DNA from: Spirochaetia bacterium
GTDB taxonomy: Bacteria; Spirochaetota; Leptospiria; Turneriellales; JAOUOS01
Reading direction: 5' to 3'
Length of the DNA: 64,000 bases
Assembly: GCA_029880265.1 (NCBI GenBank)
Contig: JAOUOT010000009.1
Location: 52,021 to 116,020 of the forward strand
Under the pieces are notes generated by a model. That model was not told the origin of the DNA. It saw only the letters and a list, made by a program, of their open reading frames with translations, and made no database searches. Position 1 is the first letter of the stretch. Each line of letters starts with the position of its first letter. A program made the translations under genes and the position numbers. This document shows positions 10,116 through 20,325 of this stretch, piece by piece.

Positions 10116-11360
10116 TTATGAGTTTCTTGTTCTTGAATATTGTAAAAAAATTGCGGTTCCTATTATGGTGAAAAACGGAAAACTATTATGCGTTATCATT
10201 ACATGAGTGAAAAATGACCTTACAAAAAGAATACTGAAAACAGCGATCATTTCTATTGAAATAGATCTTCTTATTTTTTCTTTCGAATTTAATAATTCAT
10301 ATAGTAAATTATAAAATATTTTAAATAAAACAATGCCAAAAATAAAGCACCCAATTGCGCCTACATTTGTTAATAGCTCTACCCATAAACTATGGGTAGA
10401 GCCTGAGAGACTATAAAAACCCGACATTTCGGGCATTACATAGAACCTTGAACCAGCAAAAGCTCCGTATCCTAAGAGAGGATTTTTTTCTATAAAAAGC
10501 CATGCGTGCTGCCATTTTTCAACCCTGCCGCTTAAACTGTAAATCATTTCAATTTTTTGACCTCTCATGCCATAGGTTAGTAAAAAATCTCCGTAATTAA
10601 GCTCTAAGATAAAAAACATGATAAGCAATGAAATCCCTAAAAATAATCCGATTCGTTTATAAAGAATTAATACCGTAATAAATCCAAATATAAAGCCTAA
10701 TAAACCAGATCTACCCTGCGATAGTATTATTGTCGCCAGGCCCCATATCATTACCAATAGCCATTTCTTGTTTTTTTTATCAAGAAGGCGACAAAAAGCG
10801 ACTATAGAAATGATTGCGCCAAGGTGCGAAACGCTGTTTGAGTTTATTCGCGGATATACGCCGTTAAGGCTAAATGGTATCATACCCGATGAACGAATAA
10901 GCGCCTCTTCGGGCGCGATAAAAATACCTAGCCAAGTAAGCATAAGAAGAATGCCCAGCCAGCCCCACATCAAGTTTATCCATTTTTGGCAGTCTGTATC
11001 GCTGCGAAAAGATACAGCGGTATATGCCGTTAAACTGATAATTAAAGTATATTCAATGGTTCGATATCCTGTCCATAATGGATTGACCGACCATGCAAAA
11101 GATAACAATGACCAAATACAAAAAAGAGAAATCGGTACCATTATTCTAGAAAACATTACGCTCAAACGTCTTAAATAAAAAATAAATATCATTAAACCAA
11201 TAATACCGCTTGCAATGGGACGATGAATTACCGATAGTTGTAATGGAGCATCTTGTTGAACGTTTTGAAAACGATGAGCAAAAATGAGGCCGCCGATAAA
11301 AGCGATGATCCAGAAAAATTGCCATTGTCTTTTTGATAAAATTTCTGAAGTTGCTTGCAT
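10116..11360 (-). CDS. O-antigen ligase/polymerase family protein
   Basis: Polytopic; periplasmic-loop motif PLLGYGAFAGSRFY...STHSLWVELLTNVGAIG. Confidence 0.82.
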   Translation of the reverse strand: MQATSEILSKRQWQFFWIIAFIGGLIFAHRFQNVQQDAPLQLSVIHRPIASGIIGLMIFIFYLRRLSVMFSRIMVPISLFCIWSLLSFAWSVNPLWTGYRTIEYTLIISLTAYTAVSFRSDTDCQKWINLMWGWLGILLMLTWLGIFIAPEEALIRSSGMIPFSLNGVYPRINSNSVSHLGAIISIVAFCRLLDKKNKKWLLVMIWGLATIILSQGRSGLLGFIFGFITVLILYKRIGLFLGISLLIMFFILELNYGDFLLTYGMRGQKIEMIYSLSGRVEKWQHAWLFIEKNPLLGYGAFAGSRFYVMPEMSGFYSLSGSTHSLWVELLTNVGAIGCFIFGIVLFKIFYNLLYELLNSKEKIRRSISIEMIAVFSILFVRSFFTHVMITHNSFPFFTIIGTAIFLQYSRTRNS

Positions 11361-11480
11361 TTAATATACCATGATAAATTTTAATTACTTGTCAATTAAA
11401 AAACACTTCACATCACGTCAAAAAAGGAAGTTATCTATTTTTTTATTTATTATTTGCGTATTTAAGAACAATAAATTATT

Positions 11481-12587
11481 TTGAATGTAAAAATGAAACT
11501 GGCCTTTTTATCATTGTACAAAACCTTTGATTATTCACAAGTTGGCGGTACCGATTCTATGATGAGAAGACTGGCCGAAGGTTTATTAGAAAATCAAAAA
11601 AAAATAGAAATAGAATTTATTTTTTACGGGGGGGGCGAAAACAATAAACGCATAGCGCATAATTCAAGATTTTCATCGGCATACTTTGAATCTCTTGAAG
11701 CCTCTTTAAGGTACATAAAGTCAAATGATTTTTATCATGTGATCGCGTGCTATCTTTTGCCAAAAGACAGGCTAAAATACGCTTTTTTTAGAAAAAAAAA
11801 CAAAAATAAAAAATATCACAGTATTATATTCTTTTATCCCGAATCAAGAATAAAAAGAGTTCTTAAGTTTTTAGAGTATATTCTTTTTTCTTATAACGGT
11901 TCGGTGTTTTGCGTTTCAAAAAGGCAGTATTCTTATTTAAGAAGATTTGTTAAAAAACTGGTTTTACTGCCCCCTTCGGTTACAAAGTCTTATTTTCTAA
12001 AACCAGGGCAAAAAATGTTTAAGAAAAAAATTCAAGTCGCTTTTTTAGGGAGAATTGACGCCAGAAAAGGAATTGATAAAGTTATTTCTTTGTTTCATAA
12101 ACTGAGTGAAGATAAACGTTTTGTATGCTCTATCTATGGCATTGTGATTCAATCTGATAAAGAAGCTTATGAGATTTACAAGTCTTTAAAAAAACAAAAA
12201 GAAATAAAGTTTATTGAAATAGACAGAAAAGATTATAACGATAAAATAGATAAAAAAGTAAGAGATCTCCTGAAAAATACCGATGTATTTTTACAGCCCT
12301 ATCAAAACCTTGACAGCACCGTAGATATGCCGCTTTTAATTTTAGAGGCGATGGCTTCGCTTTGTTTGATAATCACAACGCCCGCGGGAGATGTCGCCGA
12401 GATATATGGTAGTCAAAATTTTGTCGTTAAAAAAGACAGCTTCGCAGAAACCGCGTTTGAAATAATTAATAGATTAGATAAAAAAACTCTTTTTGTCGAA
12501 AGAAAAAGGCTTTATAAGCGGGCCGCTGAATTAACGTTTAACAATCTTTATATCGCAAAGCGTTTTTTAAATGAAATTAATAACTAA
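11481..12587 (+). CDS. Glycosyltransferase, GT4-like
   Basis: VAFLGRIDARKGIDKVISLF...VDMPLLILEAMASLCLIITTPAGDVAEI. Confidence 0.85.
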   Translation: MNVKMKLAFLSLYKTFDYSQVGGTDSMMRRLAEGLLENQKKIEIEFIFYGGGENNKRIAHNSRFSSAYFESLEASLRYIKSNDFYHVIACYLLPKDRLKYAFFRKKNKNKKYHSIIFFYPESRIKRVLKFLEYILFSYNGSVFCVSKRQYSYLRRFVKKLVLLPPSVTKSYFLKPGQKMFKKKIQVAFLGRIDARKGIDKVISLFHKLSEDKRFVCSIYGIVIQSDKEAYEIYKSLKKQKEIKFIEIDRKDYNDKIDKKVRDLLKNTDVFLQPYQNLDSTVDMPLLILEAMASLCLIITTPAGDVAEIYGSQNFVVKKDSFAETAFEIINRLDKKTLFVERKRLYKRAAELTFNNLYIAKRFLNEINN

Positions 12588-13947
12588 AAAAAACATTAAG
12601 AAAGAATTTTTAGTAAATCTGTTTTCAGAATTAAAACACGCGAACATTGTATACTGCGTACTGGGCGGCTATGAGAATCTGCCTGAGAAAACCGGCAATG
12701 ATCTCGATATCTGGATAAAACCGTCAGACGCTTCAAGTTTCACGACAATACTAAAGAAAACGGCCAGGAATCAAAACTGGAAAATAACAGTTCCTAATGT
12801 TTCGCCGCGGTTAAGTTCTTATGAGAAAAAATATTATCTTATCAATAATCAAAACGTTCTTGAAGTCATTCATCTTGATTGCTGGAGTTTTTTACACTGG
12901 CGCGGAATTCCCTTTGTTAACGAAAAGAAAATTCCCAAATTTATTTTAACTCACAGTAAAAACTTTCAATATTTATCGCCGAATGTTCAAATCATGATAT
13001 CTGCGCTTAAAGACCTTTTGTATAAGAATAAAATAGAAGAGAAAAGAAAATCTCTGATAAAACATGATTTTAAATTGCAGAGAAAAGAAGCCGCACTGCC
13101 GTTTATAAAACCTATAGGAAAAAACAGAGCCGATTATGTTGCCGAATGTCTTTCAGAAAGAAAATGGGAAGACCTTGAGAAAAAAGTGTCAGCGATAAAA
13201 ATAAAATTAGTTTTCAGGGCGATATTCGTTAATCATATCAAACAGCTTTATTGGCTGCTTAAGTATTGGGGAGGCATATTCAATCTTTTATTAATTAAAA
13301 AATACGGATTGTTTATTGTTTTTATAGGTCCCGACGGCGCCGGAAAAACAACTCTCGCAAAAAAAATACTTTCTTCAGAGAAGTTTTCAAAGCTTTATAA
13401 AGATAAATATTATTTTCACAGCAGATTTCCCTTTCTGCCCGCGTTAAGAAAAGTCGTCGAACTTTTTGGGAAAAATTCTGTAGAAACAAAAATTAAAATA
13501 GAAGAAGAAAACGACTATGCGAAAGAACTTGCGCCTTTAGGTTTATTAAGAAGTATGATTTATCCTATATATTACGGCATCAACGCGCTTTTAGGCTATT
13601 TTTGGCTCTTTCAAAAAAAAAGAATTCGGGGGGGCAGTTTAATTGTTTTTGACAGATATTTTTACGAGTATAAAATTCAAAAAGAATTTATCAGATGCCC
13701 GAGAATATTATTGAATATTTTAGAATTTTTTATACCACGGCCCGACGTTATTGTTTTCGCCAAAGATAAGGCCGAAAATATTTATTTAAGAAAAAAAGAG
13801 CTGCCGCTTGATGAAATAAAAAGACAGCTTAGAGAATGCGAAAAAATCGTAAAAAAGAATAAAAAGAGTATTATTATTAATACAGGCTCTTCGATAAATA
13901 TCGCGGCGGTTGATTTAGAAAAAAAAATCGCGCAGTTTGTTCGATAA
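12571..13947 (+). CDS. Two-domain protein: N-terminal nucleotidyltransferase-like, C-terminal thymidylate-kinase-like P-loop kinase
   Basis: N-term IVYCVLGGYENLPEKTGNDLDIWI; C-term FIVFIGPDGAGKTTLAKKIL and SLIVFDRYFYEY. Confidence 0.72.
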   Translation: MKLITKKNIKKEFLVNLFSELKHANIVYCVLGGYENLPEKTGNDLDIWIKPSDASSFTTILKKTARNQNWKITVPNVSPRLSSYEKKYYLINNQNVLEVIHLDCWSFLHWRGIPFVNEKKIPKFILTHSKNFQYLSPNVQIMISALKDLLYKNKIEEKRKSLIKHDFKLQRKEAALPFIKPIGKNRADYVAECLSERKWEDLEKKVSAIKIKLVFRAIFVNHIKQLYWLLKYWGGIFNLLLIKKYGLFIVFIGPDGAGKTTLAKKILSSEKFSKLYKDKYYFHSRFPFLPALRKVVELFGKNSVETKIKIEEENDYAKELAPLGLLRSMIYPIYYGINALLGYFWLFQKKRIRGGSLIVFDRYFYEYKIQKEFIRCPRILLNILEFFIPRPDVIVFAKDKAENIYLRKKELPLDEIKRQLRECEKIVKKNKKSIIINTGSSINIAAVDLEKKIAQFVR

Positions 13948-15178
13948 AGAAATTGAAATGAAAGTATTGCATATTGTTCCATGGTATGAGCCGGCATGGT
14001 CGGCGGGGGGTACGGCAACTGCGGTCAGTATATTGTGCCGCTCGCTCGCAAAACAGGGAGTTGATATTACGGTATATACAACCGATGACGCCGGTCAAGA
14101 TAAACGCTTGAAAATACCCTTGGTGCAGCCGGTTGTTTTAGGCAAGGTTAAGGTTTTTTATTTTAAGTGTAAATTTATAGGAAATTATAAATCGGCCTTT
14201 TATTCAAGAGGGCTCTCGAGAGCTTTAAAAGAAAATATTAAAAATTTTGACCTGGTGCATATTTCTGGCGCAAGACACTGGCACGGCTATAAAGCGGTAA
14301 AATTGGCGCATAAACACAAAATTCCTGTAATGTTTACGGCCCATGGAAGCCTCATGAATTCATCAATTTTAGAAATCGGGAATATTTGGTTAAAAAAACT
14401 GTATATATCTTTTTTTGATAAGAGAGTCTTAAAAAAAGTATCGGCTTTTCATTTTCTTTGCGAAGGAGAAAGAGAAGCGTCGGTTAATTCGACTTTTAAT
14501 AAGCCGTCTTTTATTGCGTCTAATGGAATCGACATTCATTATTTCAGGCGCGATAAAAATACTCGGTTTCATCTGAGAAAAAAATATAATCTCGATGATA
14601 AGTCAATTGCGCTAATCTATACGGGTAGAATACATCCGGTTAAAAATCTTCATTTGATTATTGAAGCTTTAAATAAAATAAATTCAAACTCGAATGAAAA
14701 AATATATTTTTTTATTGTCGGCGCTGTATCTGACATAAGTTATTTAGAATTTCTAAATAACTTGATAAGCAAAAAGATAAAAGAAAATATTATATTTATT
14801 AAATCGGTTCCTCCCAAAAAAATTGTCGAATGGTACACTATGGCCGATTTATTTGTAATGCCAAGCAAAGTAGAAGGGGTCAGTATGTCTTTAATTGAGG
14901 CAATGTCGTCTTCTCTGCCGTGTCTTGTCTCTGACAGAGTCGCTAATTTTCGAGAGATTCAAAAAGACAAGGCGGGCATGATTGTAAAACCGAATCTTGA
15001 ATCTGTAACCGCGGCTTTAAAAAAGATATTGAAAAATAAGTCTCTATTAAAAAAACTGTCAGAAAACGCGAGAAGAACGGCTGAAAAAAGATACGATAAA
15101 GAGATAACGGTAAAAAAAATATTAAAAGAGTATGAAAAAATATTAAGAAATGAGCGTAATACAAAAAATATTAAATAA
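13937..15178 (+). CDS. Glycosyltransferase family 4 protein
   Basis: WYEPAWSAGGTATAVSILCRSLAKQGVDITVYTTD; IYTGRIHPVKNLHLIIEAL; VMPSKVEGVSMSLIEAMSSSLPCL. Confidence 0.9.
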   Translation: MFDKEIEMKVLHIVPWYEPAWSAGGTATAVSILCRSLAKQGVDITVYTTDDAGQDKRLKIPLVQPVVLGKVKVFYFKCKFIGNYKSAFYSRGLSRALKENIKNFDLVHISGARHWHGYKAVKLAHKHKIPVMFTAHGSLMNSSILEIGNIWLKKLYISFFDKRVLKKVSAFHFLCEGEREASVNSTFNKPSFIASNGIDIHYFRRDKNTRFHLRKKYNLDDKSIALIYTGRIHPVKNLHLIIEALNKINSNSNEKIYFFIVGAVSDISYLEFLNNLISKKIKENIIFIKSVPPKKIVEWYTMADLFVMPSKVEGVSMSLIEAMSSSLPCLVSDRVANFREIQKDKAGMIVKPNLESVTAALKKILKNKSLLKKLSENARRTAEKRYDKEITVKKILKEYEKILRNERNTKNIK

Positions 15179-16040
15179 AATATGGGGTCTTGGCGCTTCG
15201 CTGGCAAATATGGCGCAAAGGCATAAATTGCTAAACAGCAGAGCGAGAACAGTATTTAGAAAACTGGGGCACCTTTTGATTCCTAAACCTAAAGAAAGAA
15301 TGACGCTCTCTTTGCCATGGAAAATGAAAATAATTACGCCGCCGGGCTTTAGGGGCGGTAGAAGCTATACTGCCGGCGTCTATGAAGAAGATTTAACAAA
15401 TTTGTTTAAAAAAATAATAAAACAGAGCGATACGGTTGTAGACTGCGGAGCTTTACTCGGCTATTATACTCTTCTTGCTTCTTCTCTCGCTGGCCCTGAA
15501 GGAAAAGTATACAGTTTTGAACCCGAAGCGAAAAGCTGTGAATATCTCAAAGAAAACATTGAAATAAATAAGTTAAAGAACGTTATTTGCGTTAATAAGG
15601 CGCTCTCAGAGAAAACCGGATTTGCTCAATTTGCAAGCAGCGAAAGCAAATCAATTGGTACGGTGGGCGGTTTTTTATCTTATGATGAGAATGAAGAAAA
15701 TACAAATAAAATAGAAACTGTAAGTTTTGACGACTATTTCAAAAAGCTGAATTGGCCCCCTGTTGATTTTATTAAAATGGATATTGACGGAGCCGAGAAA
15801 TACGCCCTGCTTGGAATGAAACAGCTGAGTAAAAAAAATTCTAAATTAAAAATGGTAATGGAAGTAGATCATAACGCTATTAAAAATTCAAAAAGTAATC
15901 CAAAAGAATTATGCGATATTTTAATGGGTTTAGGTTTTAGAAAAGGTTTTGTCGTTGAAAAAAAACTTCAGGAATTTTCGTTAAAAGACGGGTTTCTTTA
16001 CTTGAAATCGCACTATAATGTTTTACTGACAAAAGAATAA
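15150..16040 (+). CDS. FkbM family methyltransferase
   Basis: VVDCGALLGYYTLLASSLAGPEGKVYSFEPEAKSCEYLKENIEIN; VDFIKMDIDGAEKYALLGM. Confidence 0.9.
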   Translation: MSVIQKILNKIWGLGASLANMAQRHKLLNSRARTVFRKLGHLLIPKPKERMTLSLPWKMKIITPPGFRGGRSYTAGVYEEDLTNLFKKIIKQSDTVVDCGALLGYYTLLASSLAGPEGKVYSFEPEAKSCEYLKENIEINKLKNVICVNKALSEKTGFAQFASSESKSIGTVGGFLSYDENEENTNKIETVSFDDYFKKLNWPPVDFIKMDIDGAEKYALLGMKQLSKKNSKLKMVMEVDHNAIKNSKSNPKELCDILMGLGFRKGFVVEKKLQEFSLKDGFLYLKSHYNVLLTKE

Positions 16041-16715
16041 ATGCTAAACATGAAAAATAAATTAAAATATTTTATGAAAGGAGTCTCATACCGTATATGG
16101 AAGAAGCTTTTAAAAAAAAATACCAAATATACCAGGCATGATTCGGTAAAAATATTAGAAGCGGGCTGCGGTTCGGGAGCTTTGATCTTAAGCTTAAAAA
16201 AGTGGTATAAAAATTCTAAGATCATAATCGGCGATTTAGAAATAAATTCGACGGTGAAAGATAAAGAAATAATAGAAAATCATAAGCTCTTGCAGTTTGA
16301 CGCGCACAGACTTCCTTTTGCAGATAAATCGTTTAATATTATTTTTTCTCTTCAGGTGCTCGAGCATTTAAGAGAACCCGAAAAGTTTATTTCTGAATGC
16401 AAGAGGCTCTTAACAGACGAGGGTATTGTTATTTTAAGCACTCCGAATATCGAAAGTATAGGGGCCAAAATCATGAAGAAAAGATGGGTGGGGTTTGATG
16501 TCGAACACATATCTTTGAAGTCGGCTTTGACATGGCGCGAGATACTTTTACGACACGATTTAAAAATCATAAAAGACGGAACTACGGGCATTTCAGGGAT
16601 ATCTTTATTTAGGGTTTTCCCTTTTAATTTAATAAATTATATACCCTTGGCCGTTTTTGGATTTTTCCCCTGGTATCAAGGCGAAAGCTATATGGTAATG
16701 GCTCAAAAAAAATAA
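16041..16715 (+). CDS. Class I SAM-dependent methyltransferase
   Basis: ILEAGCGSGALILSLKKW; FNIIFSLQVLEHLREPEKFISECKRLLTDEGIVILSTPNIES. Confidence 0.88.
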   Translation: MLNMKNKLKYFMKGVSYRIWKKLLKKNTKYTRHDSVKILEAGCGSGALILSLKKWYKNSKIIIGDLEINSTVKDKEIIENHKLLQFDAHRLPFADKSFNIIFSLQVLEHLREPEKFISECKRLLTDEGIVILSTPNIESIGAKIMKKRWVGFDVEHISLKSALTWREILLRHDLKIIKDGTTGISGISLFRVFPFNLINYIPLAVFGFFPWYQGESYMVMAQKK

Positions 16716-16748
16716 TGGAGAAAATATGAATTTTTCAGATATGGCGTT

Positions 16749-17870
16749 ATGAAAAAAAATAAGAAAAAAAATATTTTTATTTTGAGTCTAAAGTACGCCC
16801 CCGGGCTTCTTAAAGAATTTTTTGTTTTAGGGAATAATATAAGAAAGCAAAACGCAAATGTGCGCTATATGCTTTCTGAAAAATATAAAGCGTTAACAAA
16901 AGAGAATAAAGATATTGACTATGTTTCAAACGCCGCAAATAATCTTGAAATGATTTTAGAGACGTTTTCAGGAAGTCTCTTAAAAACAATTTTAGAAATA
17001 TTCAACGAAACTGCGCCCGATGTCATTCTTTTTTATAATCCGCATTTGCTAAACCCGATACTTTCAAAAAAACTGAAGAAAATATATCCCGATGCTAAGA
17101 TTATGCTGTATTTGCACGACCCTTATAAGCCAGAGAAGAAAAGCTATGGCATAAAAAAATCTCTTTATTATACATTTGTCGAACGGGTGCAGAAAAAGAC
17201 GGTAAAATATATGGATCATGTAATTTCTCCGTCTCAAAGATCAAGCGAACTATTTCTTAGGTATTATAAAAACTTTTCAGGAAAAAACCATATAGCTCCT
17301 CTTATTTTGCCCGATAAGAAAGAAAAGAAAACAAAACCTCTTTATTTTACCATTGTCGGGCATGCTCATTTTGCAAGCGGGCATGACGATTTTTTTCGAT
17401 TGATTAAATTTACCGTTAATAATAAGCTTTCGTTTCATTACGCCATTATAAGTTCGAGTAATATTGATAGATATATGAATTCTTTAACCAAAGAAGAAAA
17501 GTCTTTCTTAAAGGTCATAAATAAGCCGGTTATAACCGACGATGAAATAGACGATTTAGTTTCTGAAAGTTTTGCCGTATTCAGGTTCGATAAAGAAGTT
17601 ACCCAAAGCGGAGTTATACCCGTCGCTTACAGAAAAGGAGTTCCCGTGATTGTAAGAAATATACCGGGCTTAGGTCAGCATGTAGATCATAAAAAAAGCG
17701 GCTATGTTATTTCTGAAAAATTTTCGGTTAATGAAGCTATAGAAGCAATGAAGTTTGTCAAAGAAAATTTTAATATGCTGACAAAAAAATCTAAAGATAA
17801 ATTCAACGGGATATGGTCAGAAAAAAATTGGATAAACTATTATTCATGGTTAAAAAAAATTATCTTATAA
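16749..17870 (+). CDS. Glycosyltransferase-like protein
   Basis: GT-B architecture: AKIMLYLHDPYKPEKKSYGIKKS; FAVFRFDKEVTQSGVIPVAYRKGVPVIVRNIPGL. Confidence 0.7.
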   Translation: MKKNKKKNIFILSLKYAPGLLKEFFVLGNNIRKQNANVRYMLSEKYKALTKENKDIDYVSNAANNLEMILETFSGSLLKTILEIFNETAPDVILFYNPHLLNPILSKKLKKIYPDAKIMLYLHDPYKPEKKSYGIKKSLYYTFVERVQKKTVKYMDHVISPSQRSSELFLRYYKNFSGKNHIAPLILPDKKEKKTKPLYFTIVGHAHFASGHDDFFRLIKFTVNNKLSFHYAIISSSNIDRYMNSLTKEEKSFLKVINKPVITDDEIDDLVSESFAVFRFDKEVTQSGVIPVAYRKGVPVIVRNIPGLGQHVDHKKSGYVISEKFSVNEAIEAMKFVKENFNMLTKKSKDKFNGIWSEKNWINYYSWLKKIIL

Positions 17871-17898
17871 AAGATGAAATTACCTGCGGGGCAATTAT

Positions 17899-18609
17899 AT
17901 GAAATTAACTGACAAAGAATTCTGGAAAGCAAGCTGGAAAAAGTATGGCATTACCGATTGGGTTGATGAAGAACAGGAATTTGTTCCTGAATGGCATAAT
18001 GTTCTATATAAGACTCTTTTAGAATATAAAGGTAAAGATTATTTTGAGATAGGGTGTTTTCCCGGTAGATATTTGAATTATTTTTACAAAATGTATGGGA
18101 TGAAAATCAATGGCATTGAATTTCTGGCGTTTAATAAAAAAAAATCAGCTTTTAAAATATATACCGGAGATTTTTTACAGTTTCATTCGAAAAAAAAATA
18201 TGATCTGGTTTGCTCATTTGGTTTTGTGGAGCACTTTAAAGATTTTCCTTTTATTATTAAAAAACATATTGATATAGTCAATCCTAATGGTATTGTTCTT
18301 ATTGTAATTCCTAATTTTGTACATGGTTTGCGCTTTTTTATTCGAAGAAAACTGGATAAAGAATTATTTCAAATTCATTTTCAAAATTCAATGAATATTA
18401 AGATTCTTAAAAATGAGTTAAGCAAATTGGCAAATATTGATTTTTCAATTAATAGATTAAAATTTTCAGATAAGTATTTTTATCAAGTAAGTAAGACAAA
18501 GAAAAAAATCGGAAAATTCTTATCTTTTTTTATAAGAATGATACCGCCATTAGATAGGGGGTTATCCGCAGAGATTATTGTATTAATAAGACCGAGAAAA
18601 AATAAATAA
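17899..18609 (+). CDS. Class I SAM-dependent methyltransferase
   Basis: DYFEIGCFPGRYLNYFY; YDLVCSFGFVEHFKDFPFIIKKHIDIVNPNGIVLIVIPN. Confidence 0.8.
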   Translation: MKLTDKEFWKASWKKYGITDWVDEEQEFVPEWHNVLYKTLLEYKGKDYFEIGCFPGRYLNYFYKMYGMKINGIEFLAFNKKKSAFKIYTGDFLQFHSKKKYDLVCSFGFVEHFKDFPFIIKKHIDIVNPNGIVLIVIPNFVHGLRFFIRRKLDKELFQIHFQNSMNIKILKNELSKLANIDFSINRLKFSDKYFYQVSKTKKKIGKFLSFFIRMIPPLDRGLSAEIIVLIRPRKNK

Positions 18610-18814
18610 ATGATGATTTTAAATATAGTTTTTTTCGGTTTTATCTAAATTCTGCTTATTTTTAATAAGTTGATTTGAACTGCAACATGATTATTATTTT
18701 ATATTATAAAAGAGGATGAATTTTATTGACAGCGTTTTCTCTGTTTAATAATATGTATCATTCATCAGCGAGAAGATAAATATTGGCAAGAGTATTGTAT
18801 ATCAAATAGAGAAT

Positions 18815-19363
18815 ATGAAATTTGAAAAGCTTTCCATTCCCGATGTGATATTAATTCATCCTATGGTTTTTGAAGATAACCGGGGTTTTTTCTTAGAGAC
18901 CTATAAAAAATCAGAATTTTATGAAAACGGCATAATGTATGAATTTATACAAGATAATCACGCGAAATCGCATAAAAATGTATTTCGCGGTCTTCACTAC
19001 CAGTTAAGTCCCGAAGCGCAGGGTAAACTTATTCGCGTAACGAGAGGCTCTGTTATAGATTTTGCGGTCGATATCAGAAAAGAATCTTCAAGTTACGGCA
19101 AGTATGTTTCGGCACATTTGTCGGCAGAAAGTAAAAAAATGCTTTGGATACCTCCGGGGTTTGCTCACGGATATTTAACTTTAGAAGATAACACTGAATT
19201 TCAATATAAAACGACCGCTCAATACGCTCCTCTGTTTGAGCGCGGCATAAAATTTGACGATGTTGAAATTTCTCTTGAATTGCCCGTTTCAAAAGAAGAT
19301 TTAATCTTAGCCGAAAAAGATAAGGTGTTACCCGCGCTAAAAGACGCAGAAAATAATTTTTAA
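18815..19363 (+). CDS. rfbC: dTDP-4-dehydrorhamnose 3,5-epimerase
   Basis: DNRGFFLETYKKSEF, FIQDNHAKSHKNVFRGLHYQLSPEAQGKLIRV, WIPPGFAHGYLTLEDNTEFQYK. Confidence 0.95.
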   Translation: MKFEKLSIPDVILIHPMVFEDNRGFFLETYKKSEFYENGIMYEFIQDNHAKSHKNVFRGLHYQLSPEAQGKLIRVTRGSVIDFAVDIRKESSSYGKYVSAHLSAESKKMLWIPPGFAHGYLTLEDNTEFQYKTTAQYAPLFERGIKFDDVEISLELPVSKEDLILAEKDKVLPALKDAENNF

Positions 19364-20295
19364 TGATATTGATATCGGGCAAATCGGGACAATTGGGCGG
19401 CGAACTGACCGAATTGTTTGAAAAAGAAAAAGTAGAATTTAAGGCGTTTGACTCAAGAGAATGGGATATTACCGATTATCAGAAAAACCATAGTATCATC
19501 GAAAAAATAAAACCAAATTTGATAATAAACTGCGCCGCATACACAGCCGTTGATAAGGCCGAAAGCGATATAGATAGAGCGTATAAAGTCAATCGAGACG
19601 CTTTAGAAAATATCGCAAAATCTATTAAAGACAGTTCTATTAAGCTTTTGCATATTTCTACAGATTATGTATTTTCGGGTATTGAATGCGGCGGCCCCTC
19701 AGAAATATGCCGAATAAAACCCTTTGAGCCGAAAGATAAAACCTCTCCCCAGAGCGTATACGCTAATTCAAAAAATGAAGGAGATAAAGCCGTTCAAAAA
19801 ATACTTTCGTATAATAATAAAATGCGAAACTCTTTTATTATTCGTACCAGTTGGCTGTATTCAAAAAATAGAAATAATTTTGTTAAAACAATGCTCAGGC
19901 TGGCTAAAGACGATAAAATTGAAGATATTAGAGTAGTTGAAGATCAAATAGGCAGACCGACATGGGCGGCAAGGCTCGCGCAGTTTATTTTTCTTTTTAT
20001 TAAAGAGAAAAAACTGAATACAGAACCGTCAATTGAAGGGGGCCTGTATCATTTCGCAAACAGCGGTATTGCAAGCTGGTATGATTTTGCCTATGAGATT
20101 ATAAAGATGGCTTATGAATTAAAGATAATTAATAGAAGAAAATTAGTTCTTCCGATAAGTACAGAAGAGTATCCGCTGCCCGCAAAAAGGCCCCATTATT
20201 CTGTTTTAAATCTAGAAAGCGCAAAGGAGGTTATGCAAAACATACCCCACTGGAAGAACGATTTGAATCGTTGTCTGCGCGAAATGAAATTATGA
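19363..20295 (+). CDS. rfbD: dTDP-4-dehydrorhamnose reductase
   Basis: ILISGKSGQLGGEL; LIINCAAYTAVDKAESD; HISTDYVFSG; RTSWLYS. Confidence 0.95.
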   Translation: MILISGKSGQLGGELTELFEKEKVEFKAFDSREWDITDYQKNHSIIEKIKPNLIINCAAYTAVDKAESDIDRAYKVNRDALENIAKSIKDSSIKLLHISTDYVFSGIECGGPSEICRIKPFEPKDKTSPQSVYANSKNEGDKAVQKILSYNNKMRNSFIIRTSWLYSKNRNNFVKTMLRLAKDDKIEDIRVVEDQIGRPTWAARLAQFIFLFIKEKKLNTEPSIEGGLYHFANSGIASWYDFAYEIIKMAYELKIINRRKLVLPISTEEYPLPAKRPHYSVLNLESAKEVMQNIPHWKNDLNRCLREMKL

Positions 20296-20325
20296 AATTA
20301 TAAATCAAGTTTTATAGATAATCAA

